64,000 nucleotides of DNA from Pseudopithomyces maydicus (lineage: Eukaryota; Ascomycota; Dothideomycetes; Pleosporales; Didymosphaeriaceae): NCBI GenBank assembly GCA_026873275.1, contig JANTUC010000002.1:682001-746000 (forward strand), written 5' to 3'. The position numbers were made by a program, and so were the translations under genes. Below are positions 10,610 through 21,786 of this stretch, in pieces. The first letter of the stretch is position 1. Every line of letters begins with the position of its first letter. The notes under the pieces are model-generated. The model saw only the letters and a list, made by a program, of their open reading frames with translations, was not told where the DNA came from and made no database searches.

Positions 10610-10931
10610 TTTATGGTCTGTTAAATAGCTTACGGGATATATACACGACAATAGTTGAAAGACTGAGGACATGCAAAACACAACATTGTGAACCGCCCTA
10701 ATTATAGCCATACCTGGAGAACGGTGTAAGCCATGCTGTTGTTGTAGCTACATCTCACAATGTGCAATAACCCTGTATTAATATGCGCGCCTTGACTTGA
10801 AGAAAAAGCTAGGAAATCAATCCAAGCATCTCTGGAGAGGCAGAAGGCATACTGAGATATTTTCATCATTCACCTATTTGCTTTCATTTGAAAGATCACT
10901 TCGCGTTAACAGCAATCCTGTCGCAATTACA
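10610..10931. other. Intergenic stretch, 322 bp
   Basis: Between two genes on the same strand. An in-frame extension upstream of 10932 begins without an ATG and was not used. Nothing else is visible. Confidence 0.35.
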
Positions 10932-11795
10932 ATGCCACTTGAACACGCTCAAGCTCTCGGATCATGTCCGCCAGACGTTTTCGTCACACCACCCAGCCCA
11001 AGCGCGCGACCTACCATGTCTGACACTTTCTTGAGTACTGCTGTTGATATCAGACAGATGTTGACGCCGATCTTAATCATCCCAGACAATGAGCCTATAA
11101 CTACGACACTCACACCTAAGGAAGTCGCAGAGTTGTTGCCCAGTATACACATTTACCTTGATCCTCATAACCCAATAGTAGCTCTTCTACCTGCAGTCTC
11201 GGTGAGTTACAAGGGCCTGGTACACGCTTTGCGCTGGCGCGAAGCAGATATTGCAGAACAGCATGAAATGCAGAGAGATCTCACCGAGTGTATCGAAATG
11301 TATCAAGCTCTTGCGTTCCTAGGGAACAACCCTGACAGTGATGTCTTACAGCTCCTAGAGGACACAATACAGGCCGAGATTGAACGGGGCTTAGATCTTG
11401 AAGAGGTACAAGCCATTTGGGGACTACGCTATTACCCTTTCACCGACCGATTTATTAAGAGTATGCTGAGACGTTTGGTTCATGAGTATGAAAGTATGGT
11501 TGAGGAAAAAACTGACTTTCATGGTCGCACGTCGGCCGATGCAGAGATTGAGGAGTTGGCGGCTGAAGCGGCTTCAATCTTTGAGTGGATCGATAAAGAA
11601 AAGGAGTTGCGTGAGCGGTTCAAATGCGTACAGACCAGTATGAGGCTTCGGGAGATGCAGGCGAAACGTGAACGTCGGATGGCTGTAGTTTTAGGACGAT
11701 ACAGCCCCCAATCACAGGTCCCGGTGGTTATCCGCCAAGCCAAACCAATCAATGTTCGTAGAGTTTACCCGCGACTGGTCACAATTCTTAAGTAG
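10932..11795 (+). CDS. Hypothetical helical protein
   Basis: Single exon of 287 residues from the ATG at 10932 (MPLEHAQALG). The first about 35 residues are Pro/Ser-rich. The rest is mostly helical and charged, with a probable coiled-coil stretch at about 185-245 rich in Glu, Lys and Arg. There are no transmembrane segments and no signal peptide. I recognise no family. It follows the membrane-protein gene on the same strand after 322 bp, but nothing shows that the two are co-regulated. Confidence 0.62.
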   Translation: MPLEHAQALGSCPPDVFVTPPSPSARPTMSDTFLSTAVDIRQMLTPILIIPDNEPITTTLTPKEVAELLPSIHIYLDPHNPIVALLPAVSVSYKGLVHALRWREADIAEQHEMQRDLTECIEMYQALAFLGNNPDSDVLQLLEDTIQAEIERGLDLEEVQAIWGLRYYPFTDRFIKSMLRRLVHEYESMVEEKTDFHGRTSADAEIEELAAEAASIFEWIDKEKELRERFKCVQTSMRLREMQAKRERRMAVVLGRYSPQSQVPVVIRQAKPINVRRVYPRLVTILK

Positions 11796-12949
11796 CGACC
11801 AGCTGAACAAGCAAATGATAACTAATCGCTGATTTGCTGCAAGGCCCTTGCTGTCTATTGTTTTTTGTATGGCTCATGTGTTGATGTGTTGATGCGTTGC
11901 TACACGCACGGCAATCGAAAATACATCATATGTACCTGTGTTGCAATATTGCTCATGACGTTCTTGGTGTCTCTTGATCTGTATTTTGGATTTGTCCCGT
12001 CGTCATGATCATCTCGGAAGTGCGTCAAGAGATGGCCAAACTTTATTTTGATGAGAGTGGCTTTCATCCGAACATCGTCAGGTGGGTGCTGGCATACATG
12101 GGAGGCCAACATGGAGAATGACTCGGATCACGTTCACGGCCCGTCTGATCTGTTAAGATTGGAAGTACGAGATGCATGTTTCGCAACAGAGCTGGAGGCG
12201 GGCAACAGTGCAAGATGCGCAGTCCCGCGTAGCTCGGAAGTACCGAACAGCCACCTTTTATCTATGTCGGCGCAGGTGAATCCAGACCAATACATTGTTC
12301 CCACCTACGACACCGACACCCCGATCTGGCCGGGCTGCGAAGCGCCACCAGGATGTCGTGTCCAATCTTTGTCCACAGGGGCAATTCCTGCTGGAGAAGG
12401 AACACATGTTGCTGATCGTCATAAGCAACCCGCCGTCGCCGACAGAAAGCGTATTCCTGGAGGATCCATTTGATCTAGAGCATGGTACCCCGCCATGGCT
12501 TCGGCGAGCTGTCCAGCGATCGGGTAGCCGTTCATGTGTAACGTGACCAACCTATTTGCAGCCGTATGTGACAGAAGCGACAGCGCTAACAGCGCACACG
12601 TCTTTGTCTTTTGATCGCAGTTCTCAATATCACGAGATTTACATCGTCGTGTTGGGTGCAAAATTACCGCCACTCTTTAGTCAGATGCATAGCTCACGAA
12701 CCCCCAGGGTCCAGTATTCCAGCAGACCGGATCAATAAGGTTTGCACCGGATCGAGCGAGCAGCTGGAGGCCATATGAGGTTCAAATCCACCGCAGGCAC
12801 GTATCCCACCGTGCAAGTAAAGCGAATACCTGTCGAGTTGCATCTAACGTTACACGGCAGTGTTTTGGCCAGGCCCACACTGAGAACAACCAGCAGAACA
12901 TAACGCGTCATCATAACAACGTTTCCGGGATAGAGATGTGCACTTCACC
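11796..12949. other. Gene-poor stretch, about 1.15 kb
   Basis: Several short ORFs occur on both strands (the longest plus-strand one is 12048-12473), but their composition is not protein-like and none has a recognisable motif. It may be a relic or plain intergenic DNA. No repeat or RNA gene is found. Confidence 0.35.
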
Positions 12950-14947
12950 ATGACACCGCGGGTAAAAGACGTCTGCAATGGAGGGGGCGGGGAAACGACA
13001 ACCTCGCAAAGAATGCATGTGGAGAGACCCCTTGTCATGCACACTCGCTCGGAACCGACACCGACCATGATGCTGAATACAGTATACCGTCTCGAAAGGA
13101 CGGATACATCAACAACGAACGAGGTTGTAGACACGGGCATCGGCCGAAAATCCCCCGACTCGTTACACAATGTCCCTCGCCCCCTCAGCATGCCTTCGAG
13201 GTCGGTTTCACCATTTGGGATTGCGCAGTCAAGCCGGCCGAGCATCGCTTCCTCCGTCACATCCGCTACCATCTCAGTCGATATCAATCCTGATCTCAAG
13301 TTCCAGGATAGCGACTCCTCAACCAGACGCCCGTCGCTTCTGACGCGATTGCGATCCTCCGCCCATGTTTCCGGACCTGCAAAGCCCTATGTCCATCCAT
13401 CGGATTTTGAGAAGCCACCTGAACAACCCGAAAAGCATTTCATAGATTCAATCGGCATGGTTATACCTGGAGTTTGCAATCGTGATCAATGCGAACACCC
13501 GAGGACGCATTTCGTCACGCATTGGCGGCTGTGTGAACCGATAGAGTATACAACGGCTCTAGCTGACCACGGAATCACTTATCACGACTACTCACTACTA
13601 CTGAGCGCCTTGGCCAATTTTCTCGATGACCTTCCAAACGTACCAAAGATACAGCGACGTGCTGCTTCATGGCTGCGAGCTTCAAGGCGGGAAGATCCCG
13701 AAACTATTGACACCTCAAACCAGCAATGGGACGGACAATCAAAACGTGCTTCTCAGGGAAAATCCTCGATTGCAGAATCAGAGGATCAATACATCGTAGC
13801 CATGCAACAAGCAGAGAACCTGAACAAGCTCCTATTCGACATCTCCCATGCTTGGCAAAGAAGAGGCATACCGGTCATGGTGTGCATCAGCTCTTATTCG
13901 CTTTTCACACCCAACCGCATCTCCGAGTCGCACGTTCAGATCTTACATGTCTCTTCCAAGCAAGAAGTGCAACACGACATGAAGGACGACTCGCGAGTCA
14001 AGACACGCTTGTCCTTCATCGATCCATTTGCTGTTGCGAGCCCCCAACAATGCAGCGTCGCTCATGTTCAATCCAACGCGAATAGGGAAAGTGCATCATC
14101 TAATTCAACGCTATTGAGCCCATCATATGTACACTATCATCACCACATCCAACATCGTGATAGAACGCGGCCGTGGCCGCTGTGGCCGAACTCTATACCT
14201 TCACGGAAACGACAGCAAATGAATGGCAACGTGGAACGTTATGGATTAGATCCATATTTCCGAGCGTGGATGCGGGCTGATATTAATTCACGCACCAAGT
14301 GCACTTCGTATGCAAAGTACATGATTGAAAGAGAGAATAACCCATTCATCAATAAACGCCTAGGGTATATTGTTTCGCCCGGGGAAAAATCAGGGATGTG
14401 CGGTCTACTGGAAATCAACACAACGGACCGATCACTAGGTATTGTTAACAGGAAGAACTATGAGCATAACCGACAGTTAGAGTGCCGTAAAACGATCGAA
14501 AATGGCGGATCCCGACTACGCATCGTAAGATTCGGCTTCCAATACGCCATTTACCCTCCGCACACTCCGGAGATGGACGAGTTGGGCCTCACACAGGAGA
14601 AGTATGAAGAGGTTGTCCGCAGGATAGAAGATATACGTCACAGTACCAAGCCCAACTACATCGAGTGTGTCCCGAATGTCTTCAAATCATGGACGAAGAT
14701 GGGACGCCGAAGTACGGCTGACTCATTGAATGAGGTCAACAGATATATTCGACAGCTCAATGCCGCAGGCCGGCGAATTGTATGGACGGTTGAGAAGCTT
14801 CCGTGCGTGTACGATCATGGGATGCGTAGCGATAAGCAAGAATGGGAAATCAGTGCTTGGAATGGCGAGGATCCTTTGGAGCTGTTGATACAGCTAGAAA
14901 AGTGGGGGATAATTGAGCAACGACTGAACATTGATGATGATGAATGA
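12950..14947 (+). CDS. Large hypothetical fungal protein
   Basis: Single exon. The first in-frame ATG is at 12950 (the open frame itself begins with a GTG at 12938), giving 665 residues. The N-terminal about 130 residues are Ser/Thr/Pro-rich and likely disordered. A more ordered part begins near 145, with a conserved-looking Cys/His segment (GVCNRDQCEHPRTHF) at about 168-182. The C-terminal 150 residues form a compact domain with aromatic and charged residues (for example FKSWTKMGRR and RRIVWTVEKLPCVYDHG). I recognise no named domain; the Cys/His segment might bind a metal. There is no membrane segment. Confidence 0.66.
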   Translation: MTPRVKDVCNGGGGETTTSQRMHVERPLVMHTRSEPTPTMMLNTVYRLERTDTSTTNEVVDTGIGRKSPDSLHNVPRPLSMPSRSVSPFGIAQSSRPSIASSVTSATISVDINPDLKFQDSDSSTRRPSLLTRLRSSAHVSGPAKPYVHPSDFEKPPEQPEKHFIDSIGMVIPGVCNRDQCEHPRTHFVTHWRLCEPIEYTTALADHGITYHDYSLLLSALANFLDDLPNVPKIQRRAASWLRASRREDPETIDTSNQQWDGQSKRASQGKSSIAESEDQYIVAMQQAENLNKLLFDISHAWQRRGIPVMVCISSYSLFTPNRISESHVQILHVSSKQEVQHDMKDDSRVKTRLSFIDPFAVASPQQCSVAHVQSNANRESASSNSTLLSPSYVHYHHHIQHRDRTRPWPLWPNSIPSRKRQQMNGNVERYGLDPYFRAWMRADINSRTKCTSYAKYMIERENNPFINKRLGYIVSPGEKSGMCGLLEINTTDRSLGIVNRKNYEHNRQLECRKTIENGGSRLRIVRFGFQYAIYPPHTPEMDELGLTQEKYEEVVRRIEDIRHSTKPNYIECVPNVFKSWTKMGRRSTADSLNEVNRYIRQLNAAGRRIVWTVEKLPCVYDHGMRSDKQEWEISAWNGEDPLELLIQLEKWGIIEQRLNIDDDE

Positions 14948-15707
14948 TACCAAGGCAATCAGCCAGATTCGGATTTTATGTTTGTGATAATGAATGAGAT
15001 CGAATGAATTACTCTGAGGGTTCGATTCGTTGAATGAATAAAGCGTGTACTATTGCAGTCATCAGCAGGTTATTATGCACAGGCAATCAGACGAATTCTT
15101 TCGCCGGGTGCCTGCCCGCGAGTGGAATCTAACGGAATTACGCTTCTATCACTTCGTATTCGCGATGAGCATTCCTCATGCGGTTCTTTGCAGCCAATCC
15201 CATATGATCTTAGGCATCCGTCCAGGATAGCTAGGGCTCAGGCCCGTGATGATTGGACGACTTACATAGCTGAGTGCATGTGCACCTGGGCATGTATGCG
15301 CAGACAACGGAGGCGGGACTTTTCATATGATCCTTAGAAAAAGACTGTTATACCGCCTAACAAGGTCGTCACACAAGATAGTAATCACAAGCATAGTTCA
15401 TCATGGTTTATATGAGCAGCGGATCGTTTCCGCGTCGACTTAGTAATACGCTAATCCTGATTTGGTTAAGTTGGATGAAAGGATCTCCCAGTCGCCTTTG
15501 TTAGCGTTTGCTCCAGGGGTCGAAAGATAGTAGGTAAACTACCGTCGCTCTCGGCTTACATATGTGCGCTGAGACTGGTGGGGACACTTGGACCAAGACT
15601 CGGCGCAATGAGCCAATAGGATTGTAGCGATGGATTACTAGATGTGGTTAGCCTTTGACGGTGGTGAAATTCCTCCGCGAAACTTCCTAACGGCAAAGCG
15701 AGGATTG

Positions 15708-15745
15708 AGGCGATTACACCGAGTGTAAGGCGACTACACCGAGTG
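15708..15745. repeat. Two-copy 18-bp direct repeat
   Basis: AGGCGATTACACCGAGTG and AGGCGACTACACCGAGTG lie head to tail with a 20-bp period and one mismatch. It is small and non-coding and could be a binding-site pair or chance slippage. Confidence 0.6.
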
Positions 15746-15914
15746 GAGGGCAATCCTTCTCACAATCAATGTTTGAGATGATTTCTCAGCTTGTGGGTAC
15801 ATCGCACGTTTCGAAAGCGACATACGGACGAATACTGAGATGATGGCGCGTTCGCAGGCTTGCGTGATCCGTGCCACTAATGGTGTTGATTGCCCTCTTC
15901 ATGTCTGAGTCGGG

Positions 15915-15920
15915 TATAAG
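15915..15920 (+). promoter_or_regulatory. TATA-like element upstream of the NmrA-like gene
   Basis: TATAAG in the context GGGTATAAGAGG, 131 bp before the start codon at 16046, followed by a pyrimidine-rich leader. Position and context suit a core promoter; no experimental support. Confidence 0.45.
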
Positions 15921-16045
15921 AGGAAGCACTCTGCTTGTCCATAAATTCAGAACAGAATCACCAGTACCTTACATCTTTCCAATCCTAGAACTTCGCTTCC
16001 ATATATCGTTATCTCTTTCACACTCCATAACCTACTCAGTCCAAC

Positions 16046-17134
16046 ATGTCTATCAAGAACGTAGTGCTTATTGGAGTAAGTAAAAAAAAAATTTTGCTGC
16101 AATAGAATCATCTCGTATTTGCCGTCTCATCCCCACCCAACAGTACGGAAGTGAACAGTATTTGCTTTCGTCTTTGTGTGCTGCCAGTTATCTATGCTGA
16201 CTTCAACAGGCTGGCGGAAACCTTGGACCTGCAATCCTGCATACTCTCCTCAATAACTCATCCTTCAACGTGACGATCCTTAGCCGCCAGGGCTCTAGCA
16301 GCACTTTCCCTGAAAATGTCAAGGTTGTCCATGCCGACTATGACTCCTTCGAATCGCTCAAGTCCGCCCTCAAGGGCCAAGATGCAATTATTTCGAATGT
16401 AGCCAGCCATGCTCTAGGCATCCAAACCAAAATCATCGACGCTGCGATTGCCGCTGGTGTGAAGCGATTCATTCCCTCGGAGTTTGGAAGCAACACCACG
16501 GATCCTCGTGCTGTAGAAGCTGTTCCATTCTTCAAGGGAAAGACGGAAATTCAGGATTACCTGAAGAGTAAAGGAGATGAAATCAGCTACACAGCAATTG
16601 TTACCGGTCCATTTTTTGGTGAGCTTGCTTGCCGCTTCTCGAAGGATGTCTTCACTAACATTCCGTCCAGATTGGTGCCTCAAGGTCGGATTCCTCGGCT
16701 TGGACGCCACCACGAAGACTGCCACAATTTTCGATGGTGGAAAGACTGTCTTCAGCGCCACCAATCTGCGCCAGGTCGGCCTTGCTGTCGTTAAAGTTCT
16801 GGAGCACGCAGAAGAGACCAAAAACCAAAATGTACTGGTGTCTTCTTTTGAGACAACTCAGAACGACTTGTTGAAGAAGGCAGAGGAAATCACAGGAGAG
16901 AAGTGGAAGGTAGAAAATGTGTCTTCTAAGGACTGGCGAGCGGCTGGCTTCAAGAAGATCGAGGCCAATGATCACAGTGGTATTTTTAACCTGATCCAGG
17001 CGTTAGTCGTTGGGGAGGAAGGACTATCTGATCACAGAGCCTTTGGTCTATGGAATGATAAGTTGGGTCTGGAGAAGGAAGACTTTGACGAAGCAATCAA
17101 GGCTGGTCTGAATGGGAAGCTGTACGGATTGTAA
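16046..17134 (+). CDS. NmrA-like / isoflavone-reductase family NAD(P)-binding protein
   Basis: Three exons (16046-16075, 16210-16618, 16671-17134) give 300 residues, the normal size for the family. Intron 1 (134 bp) splits the Rossmann turn: exon 1 ends in VVLIG and exon 2 begins AGGNLG, which together form the GxGGxxG dinucleotide motif. Intron 2 (52 bp) restores frame to give GPFFDWCLKVGFLG, which matches the family. Further signatures are the RFIPSEFG segment and a C-terminal helical region. These proteins are NAD(P)H-dependent reductases or redox-sensing regulators; the substrate cannot be assigned. An ORF that reads through intron 2 would give a false C-terminus. Confidence 0.9.
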
Positions 17135-17412
17135 AGTCGACATATCGAATCGCTCGTTGAAGAAAAGGTAGTTGCATGATACAACTCGCTTTGAAATATT
17201 CATAAGCTATATTTCTGTTGGATATTCCTGAACATCGAATGGTCCCGAGGTCCGCTCAGTATCACATGTGCATTGACTTCCACCCAATTTGGCAGTAGCC
17301 GTGAACACTAGTATTCGCTTATCTTATCGCAATCCCTGCAAAAAACTTTCTACCCCACATATTGGAAAACTCCCACGCTTTGCAAACAAACAAATCGAAT
17401 TCCAATCCCAAA

Positions 17413-18653
17413 ATGGCAGACCAAGCAGCAGAAGAGGATATCCTCCTCGCCAAGCGCATCATTTCCGCCGCAGAGCGCCACGACCTTCCAGCCCTCCAGG
17501 TCTTGCTCAAGGAAGGCTCAGCCAATGTGCAAGACCCCACAGCAACAACCGCCACCTCCCCCTCCATGCAGCAATAATTTCTTGCGGGGAAGCAAAGGAT
17601 GGGAAGGAAGCCGGTGACGATGCAGTTCAGACTGTTAATTTACTGCTTCAGAATGGTGCAATCTGGAATGACTTGAACAAAGAGGATGACACGCCCGGAT
17701 GTATTGCCCTGCGGCTGGGTCAGAAAAAGATCTACGACATGATGGTAGAAGCCGGTGTTCGTGCTGAGCTTCTGTTTTCCAAAATGCAGGCGCTAGGCTT
17801 GGGTGGTAATGATGTGGAAGAAGAGGAGGAGGAAGCATCCGATGACCAGCCCGCTGTCAAGAAGCAGAAGGTATCCGACGGAGAGGCACAGCCTGTTTCT
17901 GAAGTTGTCGACCCAAAAGTCCTCGATGACGTTTCGCTGGACAACAAAGCCTATCTCAAAAGCGAGCTGCGATACCGGGGCCACATCCTATTGGACGAGA
18001 GCGATAATGCTGTGATGATGGATTGGGAGACGGAGATCATGCAGCGCCACGCGGAGACTTTGATCCCCAAGAAGGGACTAAAGGTCATGAATGTAGGCCA
18101 CGGTATGGGTATTGTGGACACGGCAATCCAGACACACGAGCCGGCCGAGCACCATATCATCGAAGGACACCCACAGGTACACCAGCGACTTAGGGAGCAG
18201 GGATGGTACGACAAGCCGAATGTCATCATCCACGAGGGGCGTTGGCAAGATATTTTGCCCAAGTTGGTTGAGCAAGGTGTTGTGCTAGATGCGATCTACT
18301 ATGATACGTTTGCTGAGGACTATGCGGCACTCAAGGAGTTCTTCTCCGAGTACGTGATTCAGCTGTTGGCACCTGACGGCAAGTTTGGATGGTACAACGG
18401 GCTTGGTGCGGATAGACAAGTGTGCTACGATGTGTACACTAAGGTAAGCCCCAAATTTGATTTGCACTGCACTCTCGATATTAATGATGATCAGGTTTCG
18501 GAGATCGATCTTCACGAAGCAGGTTTTGACACAGAATGGGAAGACATGAAGGTCCCCGAAGGTCTTCACGGCAGCAAGCAGTGGGATGGCACACGTCGAC
18601 CATACTGGACCATTGACATCTACAGATTGCCGGTCAACACATTCGTGAAATAG
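17413..18653 (+). CDS. rmt2: Protein arginine N-methyltransferase 2 (Rmt2), with a one-base frame break
   Basis: Homologue of yeast Rmt2, which methylates the delta nitrogen of an arginine in ribosomal protein L12. An N-terminal ankyrin-like part (MADQAAEEDILLAKRIISAA and LPLHAAI...NLLLQNGA) leads into an acidic linker. The methyltransferase follows, with NVGHGMGIVDTAIQ as the AdoMet-binding motif I and later DAIYYDTFAEDY. The frame used from the ATG at 17413 stops at 17575-17577, and the rest continues in the frame offset by two. The switch falls on the C5 run at 17558-17562; six Cs would restore TSPLHAAI. A 51-bp intron (18444-18494, GTAAGC...CAG) near the 3' end is a multiple of three and so is easily missed; removing it joins DVYTK to VSEIDLHEAGF. 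The gene is probably intact with one missing base in the assembly. Confidence 0.88.
18444..18494 (+). other. In-frame 51-bp intron of rmt2
   Basis: AAG|GTAAGC at the 5' end and GATCAG|GTT at the 3' end. The length is divisible by three and there is no stop in frame. The protein is more family-like without the insert, since VYTK is followed directly by VSEIDLHEAGF. Confidence 0.8.
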
Positions 18654-18874
18654 ATAAAGAGGCACGGCGTTGTTTATCCCGAAAACGAGAGGGTTAAATA
18701 AGATGATTATGATACCATCCAAGGAAAACTTTGCATGAAGAATACCCCCAAAGGGGAAATAAACTCAAGAACCACATGAATAACGAAACATTACTTCTAT
18801 CACTATCTCTTTGGCTTTTGCATGATACGTCTCCTCAATTGATACTTTCACGCGAACGAGTTGAAGAAAATCCC

Positions 18875-20203
18875 TCAGCATCCGACTGTACACGCGACTT
18901 TCCAGATTCTGAACACCTTCGCCTCATGTGCTTGCACCTCGGTCGTAAAAGGGATGTCATATGGCCCCCTGTCCTTGCCCTTCCACAGATCCCTGACTCG
19001 ATACTCGTCCCATGGTACCGTCAAATGTTCTCGCATGCTTATTGTGATCGATGCCGTTTCGGTCCCTCTATTCAGTAGCGCAACAACCAAACTCTCATCC
19101 TGCATCCCCTTGGCATAGATCTGTGTCTTGTTATCCGGTGCCGACCACTGCAGTGTGATAGCCTGGCCAAGCGGATCCTGATTCACAGCAATGACCTCCT
19201 TGTTCGTGAGAGTCGCCAGGTTGTATGGCGAAAGCTTAGTAACATCCGACCCGATGAGTAGGGGACTTGCACCAAGCGCCCACAGGGAGAAATGTGTGCG
19301 ATACTCGAGGTCAGACAGACCGGTGCCAACAAGCTGCTTGCTCTCGCCATCCAAGCCCACAATCAACATGTCCCAATCATTCCAGTGACCAGGCCCCGAA
19401 TACTGTGCGAGCTCGCTACCGCGGTCAAGCAAATCTAGCACATCGAAGTAGTACTTCTCGCGGTTGCCCGGGTAATTAAAGTCATCTGAGATATCCTGAC
19501 CGATACGCCATTGGTTTGCACCTTCTTCAGCGGCCCACTCCCAGCTGTTGGCCCAGCCGCAATGGCATGCGTGGAAGACGATGGAACGGTTCGAGGCGAT
19601 GAGTGCAGTGCTCATGTCGAGCATGACTTGTTGAACTACGGCTTGGGGCTCGTCCGCATGCGAGCAACATGCGTCGTATTTTAAATGGTCAATACCCCAG
19701 GATGCGAACAGCTTTGCATCCTCATCTGCGTGGCCTTCCGAGCCGGTGTATCCAGCGCAGGTGTCAACACCAGGGCCGCTGTAGATTCCCAGTTTGAACC
19801 CCTTGGAGTGTGCATAATCGGCGACAGATTTTAAACCATTGGGAAACTTTACAGGGTCAACCTCGAGTGGATGATCTTCTCGTGAGCCTTTGTAGCGTTG
19901 CCAGCCGTCATCAATATTGACATAGACGTAACCTGCGTCCCTGAGGCCCAATCGATCCATTGCGTCAATTGTGTTGCGCACAAGTGTTTCGTTGATATCA
20001 GGTCCGAACTGATTCCATGAACTCCATCCCATCGGCGGTGTTAAAGCGAGGTTATTGGTGATGTTCACTTTGCCACCGTAGTGCGTTACGTTCCATGGTC
20101 CTGATGTAGGCAAAGGAGTTGGAGCTACGGTAGAATTACCGAAAATCTGTGCATTGGCGAGGCTAACTGCGCCAAACGCAGCAGCAAGGGATCTGGATAT
20201 CAT
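18875..20203 (-). CDS. Secreted GH27 alpha-galactosidase
   Basis: Single exon, 442 residues, with a signal peptide (about 1-18, MISRSLAAAFGAVSLANA). The family 27 barrel starts at PPMGWSSWNQFGPDI. Characteristic residues follow: the Asp pair in NIDDGW (about 98-99), the nucleophile Asp in HLKYDACC (about 177), the acid/base region in GPGHWNDWDML (about 270-280), and a C-terminal beta domain. Several N-glycosylation sequons fit secretion. Enzymes of this family release terminal alpha-galactose from galacto-oligosaccharides, galactomannan or glycoproteins; some members act on alpha-N-acetylgalactosamine instead. The ACC after the nucleophile (often NCY/NCN) is a subgroup variation. It is convergent with rmt2. 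Confidence 0.93.
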   Translation of the reverse strand: MISRSLAAAFGAVSLANAQIFGNSTVAPTPLPTSGPWNVTHYGGKVNITNNLALTPPMGWSSWNQFGPDINETLVRNTIDAMDRLGLRDAGYVYVNIDDGWQRYKGSREDHPLEVDPVKFPNGLKSVADYAHSKGFKLGIYSGPGVDTCAGYTGSEGHADEDAKLFASWGIDHLKYDACCSHADEPQAVVQQVMLDMSTALIASNRSIVFHACHCGWANSWEWAAEEGANQWRIGQDISDDFNYPGNREKYYFDVLDLLDRGSELAQYSGPGHWNDWDMLIVGLDGESKQLVGTGLSDLEYRTHFSLWALGASPLLIGSDVTKLSPYNLATLTNKEVIAVNQDPLGQAITLQWSAPDNKTQIYAKGMQDESLVVALLNRGTETASITISMREHLTVPWDEYRVRDLWKGKDRGPYDIPFTTEVQAHEAKVFRIWKVACTVGC

Positions 20204-20264
20204 TATGATTGAATCTGAGAGACAATGCAGAATGTAAAAGATAATTGAAATCTCAGAGCGATCA

Positions 20265-20272
20265 CTTATAAA
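20265..20272 (-). promoter_or_regulatory. TATA box of the alpha-galactosidase gene
   Basis: Reads TTTATAAG on the minus strand, about 62 bp upstream of the start codon at 20203. The spacing is short but usual for an inducible secreted-enzyme promoter in fungi. Inference from motif and position. Confidence 0.45.
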
Positions 20273-20828
20273 TCAATGTTAGGGAAAAGGACAACCGTTG
20301 CTTCGGAGCGTACGATGTCTTCAGCGCCGAGTAGCTAAGATGCAGGAACGGCGTATGTATATGAAGGATTGCCATTGTCGTTCATTTACCTATATGAAAT
20401 GCAGCAGCTTGTGTTCCCCGCACCTACCGAGAACAATTTGGGGACGAAAGGATTCCTGGTCAATGCTGTGATACATTCAGCCACATGCAGACATTTAGCC
20501 TCCAGCGAATGATAGCTCACCAGACCAACCAGATAGGGTAAGAATACGAAGGGGTATGCTTCGTATCAGAAACGATGCATACTGCAATTGCGGAAAACGG
20601 ATAGAGCCGTGCCGCGTCATTCGAAGATGCGTGGACCAGCGCTTGGATCTCCTGATATGGAAGCACTTCCTACATCATACGAAGGCCAGGGGCTGACTAG
20701 AGCCGCCCGAGTATGCTTCTATGCCCTTGTTTTGTTCTTTATCTGATATCTCATTGCGTTGGCGATTTTTCTATTCTTTTCTTTTTTTTTTGCATGCGAT
20801 ATCCCCGTGAAAGAATTGGCATTGCTAT

Positions 20829-20848
20829 GAGAGAGAGAGAGAGAGAGA
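20829..20848. repeat. GA dinucleotide microsatellite
   Basis: About ten GA units without interruption in a non-coding region. Confidence 0.85.
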
Positions 20849-21786
20849 ACAATTTGTCGATGACCATATTAGGTATGACAGAAAAACAGCATCTGGATGC
20901 TTGTTTTGTATCAAACAGTACATAGGGTGTTCGATTATGCAAAATCGCGAGCTGAGCATCGATGATGTATTTACACTCTAAGCAAGTGTTAACAAAATAC
21001 CCGTAGACTTTACTAATTCCTTAACTTGGTTGAGATAAGATGTATACATTAGAACCCAGCCGTTCACGAAAACAAAATACCGTCTTGTACAAGTAACAAA
21101 GTATTTCCGAACCATTCCAGGTTCTTGATAATCGGCATAGCGGCGTACCAACATCCGTCTGGTCGGCCAAGGGAAAGTGAACTTCGACGTCCAAACACGT
21201 TCATGATGATACTGAGATGAGCGAAAACCGAGTGAAACTTTCACATAGAGGTCAGTTTATCGTTTTGATTCGAAGAAAATGTCATTGATGATGTCGTTTT
21301 ACGATGGTGGAAGGGGGATCTTGTTTTCTCGATTTTCCGCTTCTGGATAGTCGGAACGATACAAAGAAATTCGTCTTCAGGTTGAGAGCGTGACATGAAG
21401 CGAAGAATATGGGAAATTATCTAGGTGTAGACAGTGCTTTACTGTTCAATCGATGTGTTGATCACTAACAAACCTATGTATTACTCTACTCTGCCATGAA
21501 TTGAGCTGTCTGGTTAAGGCGCGGTCGAAGACTGGGGGTGACGAGGCCGCATATTGAGTTGAATTTGATGGGACGTTTTCCTTACAACGAATCTGGAGGG
21601 AGTGGGATAGCACATACAAAAACAAACTGACCTGGAGTAAGTGGTGCCCAGGTGCCTAAGCGTCAGCGGCATCACGTGACATATACTAGCGCGACTTCCC
21701 CGATGCACATGCGGCTGCGGGAGCTTGAATGTAGGAAACGTAGACATACGTAGCATTATCCACCTTCTCCTCGCTCCACACCCGCC

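Larger units (their letters stand above)
14948..16045. other. Intergenic stretch, about 1.1 kb
   Basis: No supportable gene. It contains a small direct repeat (15708-15745) and, towards its end, the promoter of the NmrA-like gene with a TATA-like element. Confidence 0.4.
20204..21786. other. Intergenic stretch, about 1.6 kb
   Basis: Lies between the divergent alpha-galactosidase and Chs5 genes. It holds a TATA-like box for the former and a GA-repeat. Small ORFs are present but none is protein-like. The first half is the likely regulatory region of the secreted enzyme. Confidence 0.4.

Noticed and set aside
12048..12473. Plus-strand ORF of 141 codons
   Set aside because: Composition is not protein-like, there is no motif, and competing ORFs lie in the same interval.
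12775..12800. B-box-like GGTTCAAATCC suggesting a tRNA
   Set aside because: The flanking T stem does not pair and no acceptor or anticodon arm can be drawn.
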